A stretch of 64,000 nt of DNA from Paraburkholderia sabiae (lineage in GTDB: Bacteria; Pseudomonadota; Gammaproteobacteria; Burkholderiales; Burkholderiaceae), in assembly GCF_030412785.1 (NCBI RefSeq), contig NZ_CP125296.1:620001-684000 (forward strand), read 5' to 3'. The position numbers and the translations under genes were made by a program. Position 1 is the first letter of the stretch, and every line of letters starts with the position of its first letter. Shown here one piece after another: positions 9,199 to 17,603 of the stretch. The notes under the pieces are model-generated. The model did no database searches. It was not told where the DNA came from and worked only from the letters and a program-made list of their open reading frames with translations.

Positions 9199-10278
9199 CT
9201 AGGTCTGCACGACGATTTCGACCCAGTTCGCGCCGAGCCCGCCCGCGCAGCGCGACACGGCGGACAACGCGCCTGAATCGGCGTCGATCGCATAGACGGC
9301 GACATGCGTGGACTTCTCGCCGCACGCGACGAGAAAGCGGCCCGACGGATCGATCCTGAAGCCGCGCGGTTGTGCTTCGGTGTCGGTGTAGCCCGCGTAG
9401 TCGAGCGAGCCTTCGGCGGTCACGCGGTAAGCGATCAGCCGGCTCGACGTGCGCTCGGCGACGTAGACGAAGCGTCCGTCGGGCGTTACCTGCACGTCGG
9501 CGCCCCACACGACCGATGCAGCCGTTGCCGGATCGATCTGTGCGGTGCGCAGGCCGCCGTCGTTCAGATGCGCGAGTGCCGGTGCGCGTGGCGATACGCT
9601 GCGTGCCGACAGCGTGCCTGTCTCGCTGTCGCGCGAAAACACGGCTACCGTCGCGCGAAATTCGCTCGATACGTACAGCGTTTTTTCATCGGGCGAGAAG
9701 CGCAGGTGGCGCGGGCCGAAGCCCGGTTCTACGTTCAGCTTCTGCACGAGTTCGAGTTTTGCATCGTGCGCATTGCGGACGATTGCAAAGCAGAACACTA
9801 CATCCGAACCAAGCGACGTCGCATACGCGAAGCGTCCATCCGACGACGCAATGACGGCATGCGCATGCACGAAGCCGTCGATCACCTGACGCGGCTCGAC
9901 TGCGCCGTTCGCAAGCGAATCCGCGCGATAGAGGCTCACGGAATTCTCGCCATACGATGCGCCGAGCAGCCAGTCATCGGACGGTGTCAACGACACATAC
10001 GCGAGGCTCGATTCGATGGACGCGGTATGAACATGCGTGAGGTCGCCCGTGCTCGAATCGACCGCATACGTGACGATGCTGCGCTGCGCGCCGCGCGTGG
10101 CCGCATGCAATACGCGGCCGTCCGACGAGAGCGCCATCGGCATCACGGTGTCGCCCGCCGGATAGCGCGCGAGGCGTTCGATGCCGCCCGTCGCGCCTTC
10201 GACGCGGAACACGGCGACATCGCCATCCACCGCGTTCGATACGATCGCGAAAAACGAAGCAGTGCCCGACTTGCTCAT
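9199..10278 (-). CDS. Beta-propeller lactonase family protein (6-phosphogluconolactonase-like)
   Basis: This 359-residue protein is a seven-bladed propeller of the YbhE/Pgl lactonase family. Repeated blade motifs such as GRFVYVAERTSS, KTLYVSSEFR and GRFAYATSLGSD recur about every 50 residues. There is no signal peptide, so it acts in the cytoplasm. In this context it probably hydrolyses an aldarolactone (glucaro- or galactarolactone), which would feed free hexarate to gudD. That is inference: family members also act on 6-phosphogluconolactone or muconolactone. It sits 31 bases from garR in the same orientation. Confidence 0.8.
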   Translation of the reverse strand: MSKSGTASFFAIVSNAVDGDVAVFRVEGATGGIERLARYPAGDTVMPMALSSDGRVLHAATRGAQRSIVTYAVDSSTGDLTHVHTASIESSLAYVSLTPSDDWLLGASYGENSVSLYRADSLANGAVEPRQVIDGFVHAHAVIASSDGRFAYATSLGSDVVFCFAIVRNAHDAKLELVQKLNVEPGFGPRHLRFSPDEKTLYVSSEFRATVAVFSRDSETGTLSARSVSPRAPALAHLNDGGLRTAQIDPATAASVVWGADVQVTPDGRFVYVAERTSSRLIAYRVTAEGSLDYAGYTDTEAQPRGFRIDPSGRFLVACGEKSTHVAVYAIDADSGALSAVSRCAGGLGANWVEIVVQT

Positions 10279-10309
10279 GATGCGTGTACGCTCGATTTAC
10301 GCGTCAGCA

Positions 10310-11200
10310 TCATTTCTGTTTCTGTCCGATTTCGTGATCGGCGAGATATTCGAGCGCGCGAACCATGCCCGAGTGATCCCATGCCTTGCCGCCATGCGCC
10401 GCGCACGCGTTGAAGAGCGCCTGACACGTGGCCGTGTTCGGCAGCGACACGCCGAGCGACTGCGCCGTCGACAGCGCGAGATTCAAATCCTTCTGATGCA
10501 GTTCGATGCGGAAGCCGGGATCGAACGTGCGCTTCGTCATGCGTTCGCCGTGCACTTCGAGAATGCGCGACGACGCGAAGCCGCCCATCAATGCCTTGCG
10601 CACTTTCTCCGCGTCGACGCCCGCTTTCGATGCGAGCAGCAGCGCTTCGCCGACTGCTTCAATCGTCGCCGCGACGATCACCTGATTCGCGACCTTGCAG
10701 ATCTGACCCGCGCCGACTTCGCCGATCAGCGACACGTTCTTGCCCATCATGTCGAACAGCGGCTTGACCTTGTCGAACGTGGCTTGCGCGCCGCCGACCA
10801 TGATCGTCAGCGAAGCGGCCTTCGCACCGACTTCGCCGCCGGAGACGGGCGCGTCGAGATAGTCGGCGCCTTTTTCGCGCACGCGGGCCGCGAAGTCGCG
10901 CGTTTCGATCGGCGAGATCGAGCTCATGTCGACGACGATCTGCCCCTGGCGCAGCTTGCTCGCGACGCCGTCTTCGCCGAACAGCACGCGTTCGACGTCA
11001 GGCGTGTCCGGCACCATGATGAAGATCACATCCGCTTTCGCGGCGACGTCGGCGGGACTCGTGGCTGCCGTCACGCCCGCTTGCGTCAGATCGTCCGGCA
11101 CGCCGCTGCGCGTGAAGGCGGCGAGCTCGACGCCGTTCTTGCGAAGATTGGCGGCCATGGGCTTGCCCATGATGCCGAGTCCAATGAAGCCTGCTTTCAT
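10310..11200 (-). CDS. garR: 2-hydroxy-3-oxopropionate (tartronate semialdehyde) reductase
   Basis: GarR reduces tartronate semialdehyde to D-glycerate with NAD(P)H. The 296-residue protein is a beta-hydroxyacid dehydrogenase with the N-terminal dinucleotide fold GLGIMG (7-12), the substrate-binding signature DAPVSGGEVGA and the catalytic lysine segment KVANQ. It directly follows the aldolase gene, whose product it consumes. Length matches the family (about 295). Confidence 0.92.
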   Translation of the reverse strand: MKAGFIGLGIMGKPMAANLRKNGVELAAFTRSGVPDDLTQAGVTAATSPADVAAKADVIFIMVPDTPDVERVLFGEDGVASKLRQGQIVVDMSSISPIETRDFAARVREKGADYLDAPVSGGEVGAKAASLTIMVGGAQATFDKVKPLFDMMGKNVSLIGEVGAGQICKVANQVIVAATIEAVGEALLLASKAGVDAEKVRKALMGGFASSRILEVHGERMTKRTFDPGFRIELHQKDLNLALSTAQSLGVSLPNTATCQALFNACAAHGGKAWDHSGMVRALEYLADHEIGQKQK

Positions 11201-11242
11201 TCGCTACTCCCGATAATGTGATGTGAGCGCCAGTCCGTCGCT

Positions 11243-12028
11243 TCAGGCTGGCATGAAGTGCTGGCGCACGCCGAGCGCCGCGCTGCGCAGCAGTCCCATG
11301 TCGGCGCAGACGGAAACCATCGTCGCGCCCATGTCGAGATAACGGTCGGCGTCCTGCTGCACGTGCGCGAGGATGCCGCACGGCTTGCCCGCCGCCTTGG
11401 CCCGCTCGAAGACATGCGCGATGGTTGCCTGCACGTCCGCATGATTCGCGTTGCCCAGATGACCATACGCTGCGGCGAGATCGGAAGGGCCGACGAACAC
11501 GCCGTCGACGCCTTCGACGGCCAGAATCTCGTCGATCGCGCTGACGGCTGCGCGGCTTTCGATCTGCACGACGACGCAGATGTTGTCGTTGACCACCTGC
11601 AGATAGTCTGTCACCGAGCCAAAGCGATTGCCGCGATGTCCCACCGACACGCCGCGAATGCCCTGCGGCGGGTAGCGGGTGGCTGCTACCGCACGGCGCG
11701 CATCGTCGGCGCTGTCGACGAACGGGATCAACAGATTGAAGAAGCCCGCGTCGAGCATGCGCTTGATGATCACGCTGTCGTTGGCCGGCGGCCGCACGAT
11801 AGGCGCGGAGCGGCTGTCTTTCAGCGCCATCAGTTGCGGAATCAGCGTCAGTTCGTCGTTGGGCGCGTGCTCGGCGTCGAGCAGGATCCAGTCGAACCCG
11901 ATGCCGCCGAACAGCTCGGTCACGATCGGGCTGGCAAGCGACGACCAGCAGCCGATCAGCCGCTCGCGATTTCTGAGGGCGGCGCGAAAGCCATTGGGCA
12001 ACGGTTGATACGGTGACGACAAAGCCAT
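11243..12028 (-). CDS. garL: 2-dehydro-3-deoxyglucarate aldolase (HpcH/GarL class II aldolase)
   Basis: This 261-residue Mg-dependent aldolase of the HpcH/HpaI family cleaves keto-deoxyglucarate to pyruvate and tartronate semialdehyde. Typical motifs are [12 protein letters not shown] near the N-terminus, [17 protein letters not shown], the metal-binding region QIESRAAV and the C-terminal [16 protein letters not shown]. An ATG 36 bases further upstream is open, but 12026-12028 is chosen because AGGAG sits seven bases before it. It is first in the run garL-garR-lactonase-gudD-kdgD. The alternative is an HpcH (4-hydroxy-2-oxoheptanedioate) aldolase, which the neighbours make unlikely. Confidence 0.88.
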   Translation of the reverse strand: MALSSPYQPLPNGFRAALRNRERLIGCWSSLASPIVTELFGGIGFDWILLDAEHAPNDELTLIPQLMALKDSRSAPIVRPPANDSVIIKRMLDAGFFNLLIPFVDSADDARRAVAATRYPPQGIRGVSVGHRGNRFGSVTDYLQVVNDNICVVVQIESRAAVSAIDEILAVEGVDGVFVGPSDLAAAYGHLGNANHADVQATIAHVFERAKAAGKPCGILAHVQQDADRYLDMGATMVSVCADMGLLRSAALGVRQHFMPA

Positions 12029-12256
12029 TTCTGTCTCCTGAGGACGGCTCGACCCGCCCGGCAACGTGCGTCTTGAGAAATATGGTACGTCATAGGATGT
12101 CTGAACACAAGATATGTCGTCGGATGTCCATGAGAAAGGCTGGTAAACCCTGAATCCTTATGCAATAAGGCTTGCCGACGCGGCTGCACATTGCATCGTC
12201 GTTCCTTTGTGTTGTACGATGACCGATGTTAACCAGCCATATGGAGAAGAGACATC
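12029..12256. promoter_or_regulatory. Divergent promoter region of the hexarate locus
   Basis: This 228-base gap separates garL (minus) from the semialdehyde dehydrogenase (plus), so it must carry both promoters. Two related 15-bp sites occur here: CGTCATAGGATGTCT at 12088-12102 and TGTCGTCGGATGTCC at 12115-12129, 27 bp apart. They resemble the minus-strand reading (CGTTGTAGGACAACG) of the palindrome in front of the FadR-type regulator gene at 14695-14709, which suggests one regulator acts at both places. Confidence 0.45.
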
Positions 12257-13840
12257 GTGCAATTGACGGGTGACATGCTGATCGGGCGGCAAGCGGTTCG
12301 TGGGACGGACAGGGCGCTGCGCGCATTCAATCCATCGACGGGCAAGGAGATCGAGACGCCCGTCTTCGGCAGCGGTACGACGGATGACGTGTCGCGCGCC
12401 TGCGAACTGGCCGCGCAGGCCTTCGACACTTACCGGCAGCTGCCGCTTGCGGTGCGCGCCGAATTTCTCGACCGGATCGCGGACGGCATCACGGCGCTCG
12501 GCGATGCGCTGATCGAGCGCGCGCACGAAGAATCGGGCTTGCCGAAAGCGCGGCTCGAAGGCGAGCGCGGACGGACCACGGGCCAGTTGAAACTGTTCGC
12601 GAACGAAGTGCGCGCGGGCCAATGGCTCACGGCGACGCTCGATTCGCCTTTGCCCGAACGCAAGCCGCTGCCGCGCTCGGATCTGCGGATGCAGAAGATC
12701 GCGGTTGGACCTGTCGCCGTGTTCGGCGCGAGCAATTTTCCGCTGGCGTTCTCGGTGGCGGGCGGCGATACGGCGGCTGCATTCGCGGCGGGCTGTCCCG
12801 TCGTCGTCAAGGCGCATCGCGCGCATCTCGGCACGTCGGAGATGGTCGGGCGCGTGATTCAACGCGTGGCCGCCGAGATGAATCTGCCCGAAGGCGTGTT
12901 CTCGATGATCGTCGGCGCGGGCGGCACGGTCGGTGAAGCGCTCGTCGCGCATCCCGCGATCAAGGCGGTCGGCTTTACGGGCTCGCGTGCGGGCGGAACG
13001 TCGCTGATGAAGGTCGCGGCGAACCGTCCCGAGCCGATTCCCGTCTACGCGGAAATGAGCAGCATCAATCCTGTGTTCGTGTTGCCGGTGGCGCTCGCCG
13101 CGCGTGCTGAATCGATTGCGCGTGGTTTCGTCGATTCGCTCGCGCTCGGCGCGGGTCAGTTCTGCACGAACCCGGGTCTCGTGATTGGCATCGACGGTCC
13201 GGAGTTGCAAGCCTTCGCGCAAGCCGCCGCGCAGGCGCTCAATCAGAAACCCGCGCAGACGATGCTCACGTCGGGCATTCACGTCGCGTATCAGGAAGGC
13301 GAGGCGCGTCTTGCGGCCATCGAAGGCGTCGAGCCGGTCGCGCACGGCCTCGAAGCGACGGGGCCGACGCAGGCTTGCGCGGCGCTGTTCGTCACCGATG
13401 CAGCCGTGTTCCTCGCAAAGCCCGAACTGGAAGACGAGGTGTTCGGTCCGGCATCGACCATCGTGCGATGCAAGAACGAGCAGGAGCTGCTCGCGGTAGC
13501 AGAACATTTCGCGGGTCAACTGACGGCCACGATCGCGATGGATCGCGACGACGTTCAGCTTGCGAAGAAACTCGTGCCGATTCTGGAGCGCAAGGCGGGG
13601 CGTCTGCTCGTCAATGGCTTCCCGACGGGCGTCGAGGTTTGTCACGCGATGGTGCACGGCGGACCGTTCCCGGCAACGGCGGATAGCCGCGTCACGTCGG
13701 TTGGTTCGACTTCCATCGACCGTTTCCTGCGCCCTGTGTGCTATCAGGACTTCCCGGCCGAACTGCTGCCTGAAGCATTGGCGGACGACAACCCGCTCGG
13801 ACTGTGGCGTCGGCGCGATGGACAGATCGTCAACGCGTGA
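12257..13840 (+). CDS. 2,5-dioxovalerate (2-oxoglutarate semialdehyde) dehydrogenase
   Basis: This 527-residue NADP-type aldehyde dehydrogenase oxidises 2-oxoglutarate semialdehyde, the KdgD product, to 2-oxoglutarate for the TCA cycle. The catalytic cysteine lies in [11 protein letters not shown], the general-base glutamate in YAEMSSINP, and the cofactor-binding segment reads GFTGSRAGG. The start is a GTG preceded by GGAG at 12243-12246. Length (525-530) and motifs match the KGSADH type III group found with hexarate genes in Burkholderiales. It is transcribed away from garL and ends at a strong hairpin terminator. Confidence 0.9.
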   Translation: MQLTGDMLIGRQAVRGTDRALRAFNPSTGKEIETPVFGSGTTDDVSRACELAAQAFDTYRQLPLAVRAEFLDRIADGITALGDALIERAHEESGLPKARLEGERGRTTGQLKLFANEVRAGQWLTATLDSPLPERKPLPRSDLRMQKIAVGPVAVFGASNFPLAFSVAGGDTAAAFAAGCPVVVKAHRAHLGTSEMVGRVIQRVAAEMNLPEGVFSMIVGAGGTVGEALVAHPAIKAVGFTGSRAGGTSLMKVAANRPEPIPVYAEMSSINPVFVLPVALAARAESIARGFVDSLALGAGQFCTNPGLVIGIDGPELQAFAQAAAQALNQKPAQTMLTSGIHVAYQEGEARLAAIEGVEPVAHGLEATGPTQACAALFVTDAAVFLAKPELEDEVFGPASTIVRCKNEQELLAVAEHFAGQLTATIAMDRDDVQLAKKLVPILERKAGRLLVNGFPTGVEVCHAMVHGGPFPATADSRVTSVGSTSIDRFLRPVCYQDFPAELLPEALADDNPLGLWRRRDGQIVNA

Positions 13841-13845
13841 TCGAT

Positions 13846-13877
13846 AAAAAAGCGGCCTTGAAAAAGGCCGCTTTTTT
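13846..13877. terminator. Bidirectional rho-independent terminator
   Basis: AAAAAAGCGGCCTT-GAAA-AAGGCCGCTTTTTT is a perfect 14-bp stem with a 4-base loop and a T-run on both strands. It lies between the convergent stops of the dehydrogenase (13840) and the FadR-type regulator (13894), so it can serve both. Confidence 0.93.
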
Positions 13878-13893
13878 GTTAATTCGAAATGGT

Positions 13894-14655
13894 TTAGAGC
13901 GTGCGCATCGCCGCTGCTTCTTCCGCCTGCGTGCTCGCGCGACGCAGACGTTCGCGGCTGCTCGACAGATGCATGCGCATCGCGGCGCGCGCGCCGTCGG
14001 GGTCTTTACGTGCGATCGCGTCGAGAATGTTCTCGTGCTCCAGATTCACACGCGCCATGTACCCGCCGAGATCGCTTTGCGCGAGTCCAGGCGAATCCAC
14101 GCGATGCCGCGGAATCAGCGCCGTGCCCAGCTGCGTGAGAATGTCGACGAAATAGCGGTTGCCCGTCGCGCTCGCAATCGAAATGTGGAAGCGCAAGTCG
14201 GCGGCCGTGCTGTCGCCACCTGTGCGGCTCGTAGCTTCGACGGCGTCGAGCGCCACGCGGATCTTCGCGATGTCGCGTTCGCTGGCCCGCTGCGCCGCGA
14301 GTCCTGCGCATTCCGTTTCGAGGCTGATGCGCAATTCCATCACGGAGAGCACGTCGGTCAACGTGGTGGCGGGAACCATGTCGAGGCCGAGCGGCTCGCG
14401 GCGCGGTTCCAGTACGAAACTGCCGATGCCGTGACGCGTTTCGATCACGCCGTTCGCCTGCAGCCGCGAAATGGCTTCGCGCACGACGGTGCGGCTGACG
14501 CCGAGCAACGACATCAAGGTGGTTTCGGTCGGCAACTGGTCGCCCGGCTTCAGCGCGTGCGAGCCGACCTGCTCGTTGACGTAGGCGACGACCTGGTCAG
14601 CAAGGCTCCCGCGTACTCGCCTTGGGGTCGAACCTGGTGCTGCAGACGCGGCCAT
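13894..14655 (-). CDS. FadR-subfamily GntR regulator (FCD domain), probable hexarate regulator
   Basis: This 253-residue regulator has a winged helix (LPTETTLMSLLGVSRTVVRE, about 41-60) and a C-terminal FCD domain with the metal-ligand pattern expected for FadR-type sensors (DLRFHISIASATG, then a second histidine in HRVDSPG and a third in LEHENILDAI). FCD regulators of sugar-acid loci usually bind the acid substrate and derepress. It faces the hexarate genes and shares a terminator with the dehydrogenase. A palindrome just upstream (14695-14709) and related sites in the garL gap support control of both. Confidence 0.88.
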   Translation of the reverse strand: MAASAAPGSTPRRVRGSLADQVVAYVNEQVGSHALKPGDQLPTETTLMSLLGVSRTVVREAISRLQANGVIETRHGIGSFVLEPRREPLGLDMVPATTLTDVLSVMELRISLETECAGLAAQRASERDIAKIRVALDAVEATSRTGGDSTAADLRFHISIASATGNRYFVDILTQLGTALIPRHRVDSPGLAQSDLGGYMARVNLEHENILDAIARKDPDGARAAMRMHLSSSRERLRRASTQAEEAAAMRTL

Positions 14656-14694
14656 GAATCGCTCCTCGGGAATTCAGATATATCTTGCATTATA

Positions 14695-14709
14695 CGTTGT
14701 CCTACAACG
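14695..14709. promoter_or_regulatory. Candidate operator of the FadR-type regulator
   Basis: CGTTGT-CCT-ACAACG is a perfect 6-bp inverted repeat around a 3-bp centre, 40 bases upstream of the regulator start codon. Its size is typical of FadR/FCD operators, and similar half-sites recur at 12088-12129. Confidence 0.5.
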
Positions 14710-14967
14710 GTTGACGGCATTTGCGGACTATGAGCGGCCGCTGTCCTGGTGCTTGCGCGTTGGCGTTCGCGCGGAGTTCGGGGCTCGTCGGAAGACTTCT
14801 TGTCGGACATCGCATCGCATTGCAGGGAAGCGCCAGAACCCGTGACCAATACTTTCGGCAACTAACGCTTCATTTCGCGCGCAATCGAAACGAAACAATC
14901 GCGACCTTCCATCCGTCAGGTAGCGCAAGAAAGAAAGTTTGAGAAACGTTCAATCGGATGTCTCGCG

Positions 14968-14996
14968 TTGACTTCAAAAATCGCGTCACCTAGATT
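14968..14996 (+). promoter_or_regulatory. Sigma70-type promoter of the candidate small RNA
   Basis: TTGACT and TAGATT are separated by exactly 17 bases, a near-consensus -35/-10 pair. Transcription would begin near 15003. The nearest coding start (the porin, 15210) lies beyond a terminator. Confidence 0.6.
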
Positions 14997-15002
14997 GGCG
15001 CC

Positions 15003-15090
15003 TGTCTGGAAATCGCTTCATATTCTCGCTTTCCACGCAGATGAATAATGATTCCGGACTTCGGCTATGTGTTTTCACATAGCCTTTTTT
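15003..15090 (+). ncRNA. Candidate small RNA or attenuated leader upstream of the porin
   Basis: A sigma70-like promoter would start a transcript near 15003. It would end after about 88 bases at GGCTATGTG-TTTT-CACATAGCC followed by six T. The RNA would have a weak 5' hairpin (TGGAAA pairing with TTTCCA), a single-stranded middle and the terminator stem with U-tail, the layout of Hfq-dependent small RNAs. There is no open frame with a ribosome-binding site inside. Alternatives are a leader-attenuation device for the porin gene 120 bases downstream, or a chance arrangement. Confidence 0.5.
15063..15090 (+). terminator. Rho-independent terminator upstream of the porin
   Basis: A perfect 9-bp stem (GGCTATGTG/CACATAGCC) with a TTTT loop and six T residues. 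No coding sequence precedes it on the plus strand, which is the main reason for proposing a small RNA here. Confidence 0.8.
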
Positions 15091-15209
15091 GCTTTTATAA
15101 ATTCAGTAAAGCTAACTAGTTGCATATAACCAACAAGTAATTTATCCGCTTTTCGGCGCTTGTATTCTCCGGGTCGCAATACACCTTAAACGAGTAGATA
15201 GGGGAACAG

Positions 15210-16361
15210 ATGAAAAGAACTGCAATTGCAGCTGTCGCATTGGCACTGGGCTCGGTGACGGTTGCGGCCCACGCACAAAACAGCGTCACGCTCTACGGCC
15301 TCATCGATTCGGGCATCGGCTACGTGCACAACGCGGACTCGAACAGCAACCTGACGGGCATGATCAACGGCAACCTCAGCGGCGACCGCTGGGGCCTGAA
15401 AGGCAGCGAAGATCTCGGCGGCGGTCTGAAGACGATCTTCGCTCTCGAAAGCGGCTTCGACGTCGGCACGGGCAAGATGGGCCAGGGCACGCGTCTGTTC
15501 GGCCGCCAGGCGTATGTCGGCTTCCAGGGCGACAAGTGGGGTACCGTCACGCTGGGCCGTCAATACGATCCGATCACCGACACGGTGCAGGGTGTCACCG
15601 CCGACAACTTCTTCGGTTCGACCTTTGCAACGCCGGGCGACGTCGACAACAACGACAACAGCGCGCGCATTTCGAACGCCGTCAAGTACGTGTCGCCGAC
15701 CTACGCGGGCTTCCAGTTCGAAGGCCTGTACGCATTCAGCGGCGTGGCCGGCCAGGCAGGCCAGGGCTACACGTATAGCGGCGCGGCGACGTACACGGCA
15801 GGTGCATTGTCGCTGGCGGCAGGCTACCTGCGCGCGACGAACAACTCGGCAACGGCCGCACGCACGAGCTGGGCAAGCAGCACGACGGATTCGATCTTCG
15901 ACAGCCATATCAACGACGGCTATGTCACGGCGAAGTCGGTGAGCATTGCGCAGATCGGCGGCCAGTACGTGCTCGGCTCGTTCACGATGGGCGCGTCGTA
16001 CAGCAACACGCAGCTGAAGGCGGACGCAAGCTCGACCTTCTCGTCGACCGAGAAGTACAACAGCGGCAAGGCATTCGTTGCGTACCAGGCAACGCCTGCA
16101 TTGATCGCGGGCGTGGGTTACGCCTATACGGCAGCATCGGGCGATACGTCGGCGCACTACCATCAGGTCAGCATCGGCGCGGACTACAACCTGTCGAAGC
16201 GCACCGACTTCTACGCGGTCGCCGCGTACCAGCACGCGAACGGCACGCAGCGTTTGTCCGATGGCACGACGCAGGCAGCACAGGCATCGATCGGCTCGTA
16301 CGGCTATAACGGCACGAGCACGCAAGAGATCGCGATTGTCGGCATTCGCCACAAGTTCTGA
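15210..16361 (+). CDS. Outer-membrane porin, OmpC/Gram-negative porin family
   Basis: This 383-residue trimeric general porin has a Sec signal peptide (about 1-22, ending AAHAQ) and a mature start NSVTLYGLIDSGIGYV, which is typical of Burkholderiales porins. It contains the constriction-loop motif FGRQAYVGFQG and ends in the aromatic residue F (GIRHKF) needed for BAM-dependent insertion. The sequence is rich in Gly/Ser/Asn/Tyr as expected for a 16-strand barrel. It is monocistronic, flanked by terminators. It probably provides passive entry of small polar solutes. No substrate specificity can be read. Confidence 0.95.
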   Translation: MKRTAIAAVALALGSVTVAAHAQNSVTLYGLIDSGIGYVHNADSNSNLTGMINGNLSGDRWGLKGSEDLGGGLKTIFALESGFDVGTGKMGQGTRLFGRQAYVGFQGDKWGTVTLGRQYDPITDTVQGVTADNFFGSTFATPGDVDNNDNSARISNAVKYVSPTYAGFQFEGLYAFSGVAGQAGQGYTYSGAATYTAGALSLAAGYLRATNNSATAARTSWASSTTDSIFDSHINDGYVTAKSVSIAQIGGQYVLGSFTMGASYSNTQLKADASSTFSSTEKYNSGKAFVAYQATPALIAGVGYAYTAASGDTSAHYHQVSIGADYNLSKRTDFYAVAAYQHANGTQRLSDGTTQAAQASIGSYGYNGTSTQEIAIVGIRHKF

Positions 16362-16381
16362 TCGATTGCATTCGCTGTATG

Positions 16382-16416
16382 AAACCGCATGCGTAATTCG
16401 CGCATGCGGTTTTTTT
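16382..16416 (+). terminator. Rho-independent terminator after the porin
   Basis: AAACCGCATGCG and CGCATGCGGTTT form a 12-bp stem around a short loop and run into a T-tract, 20 bases after the porin stop. Confidence 0.9.
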
Positions 16417-16600
16417 ATGTCTTCAGGAAAGAATCCGCAAGAAAGTTGAAGTAAGCGTAAATGGCATTGATGAAAGGATTTGCACTCTTCATTTTGCTCG
16501 CATAAGACCGTTAGAAAAGAGGCAGCGTCGCGAATAAACGCTTTATGCGCCGGCGATGCAAAAGATCCTTAAGAGCAGCTATTGAAGAACGAGGAAGCGA

Positions 16601-17419
16601 ATGCTGAATATCAACACCAACATCATGTCGCTGACGGCGCAGAACAACCTGTCGGGCTCGCAAAGCGCGCTCTCGCAGGCAATCAGCCGTCTGTCGTCGG
16701 GCAAGCGCGTGAACACGGCCGCGGATGACGCAGCAGGTCTCGCCATTTCGACGACGCAGACGGCTTCGATCAATGCGCTCACGCAAGGCGCGTCGAACGC
16801 GAACAACGGCATTTCCATGGTGCAGACGACGAACGGCGCGCTGAAATCGGTCGTCGACAACCTGCAGCGTATTCGCCAGCTGGCAGTCGAAGCAGGCGAC
16901 GGTTCGCTCGACTCCGCGGCGCTCGCGAACCTTCAGTCGGAAGTCGCGACGCGTCTCACGGAAATCACGCGTGTCGCGCAACAGACGACCTTCAACGGCC
17001 AGTCCGTGCTGAACGGCATCGGCTCGGTCAACTTCCAGATCGGTGCGTTCGACGCCCAGCAGATCACCGCCGACTTCGGCTCGCAGAAGTGGGACGCGAG
17101 TTCGCTCGGTATCAGCGGTCTGAGCGTGTCGACGGCATCGGGCGCGCAGGCGGCGATGAGCACGATCGACAGCGTGCTGACGAGCGTCAACACCTTCCAG
17201 GCAACACTCGGCGCAACACAGAACACCTTCCAGGCCGCCATCTCGACGACCAACACACAGGCAACGAACATGAGTTCCGCGCGCTCGCAGATTACCGACG
17301 CCGACTTCGCGACGGAAACGGCGAATCTCTCGAAAGCGCAGGTGCTGCAGCAAGCGGGTATCTCGGTGCTGGCGCAAGCCAACTCGATGCCGCAAAGCGT
17401 GTTGAAGCTGCTCGAATAA
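16601..17419 (+). CDS. fliC: Flagellin, short form
   Basis: This 272-residue flagellin has the conserved D0/D1 helices: N-terminal LNINTNIMSLTAQNNLSGSQ and SRLSSGKRVNTAADDAAGLA, and the C-terminal ITDADFATETANLSKAQVLQ ending SVLKLLE. It lacks a D2/D3 surface insert, the middle being only about 60 residues, so it would build thin filaments like other minimal flagellins. No other flagellar gene is nearby, and it sits between a porin and a diguanylate cyclase. The main flagellar locus of the organism must be elsewhere, so this is probably a second or specialised flagellin copy. Confidence 0.93.
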   Translation: MLNINTNIMSLTAQNNLSGSQSALSQAISRLSSGKRVNTAADDAAGLAISTTQTASINALTQGASNANNGISMVQTTNGALKSVVDNLQRIRQLAVEAGDGSLDSAALANLQSEVATRLTEITRVAQQTTFNGQSVLNGIGSVNFQIGAFDAQQITADFGSQKWDASSLGISGLSVSTASGAQAAMSTIDSVLTSVNTFQATLGATQNTFQAAISTTNTQATNMSSARSQITDADFATETANLSKAQVLQQAGISVLAQANSMPQSVLKLLE

Positions 17420-17603
17420 ACGCGATGCTTAATTAGAAAAAACACGAAGCGTTGCGTGAAAGTTTGCTGCGGGACCCGATGCGAATGCCGCGCGCACTGC
17501 GGTATATTGCGTGGCTCATCTGCACGCGCGCATGAAGCGGATGATCGAAAAGCCGTCGACGAGACGGCGCCGTTTCATGTCGCGAGCCCGCTCCTCGAAC
17601 CGT

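Larger units (their letters stand above)
14656..15209. other. Intergenic region between the FadR-type regulator and the porin
   Basis: This gap of 554 bases holds the regulator's promoter and operator on the left, a good sigma70-type promoter followed by a hairpin terminator near 14968-15090 (candidate small RNA, listed separately) and the porin leader on the right. No protein gene could be supported in it. Confidence 0.6.

Noticed and set aside
12158..13657. A 499-codon minus-strand frame opposite the semialdehyde dehydrogenase
   Set aside because: The plus-strand gene has all catalytic motifs, and the opposite frame has no recognisable domain.
16430..16600. A sigma28 (FliA) promoter before the flagellin
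   Set aside because: TAAA and GCCG-like elements occur near 16533-16556, but their spacing is too short for the consensus, so no promoter is called.
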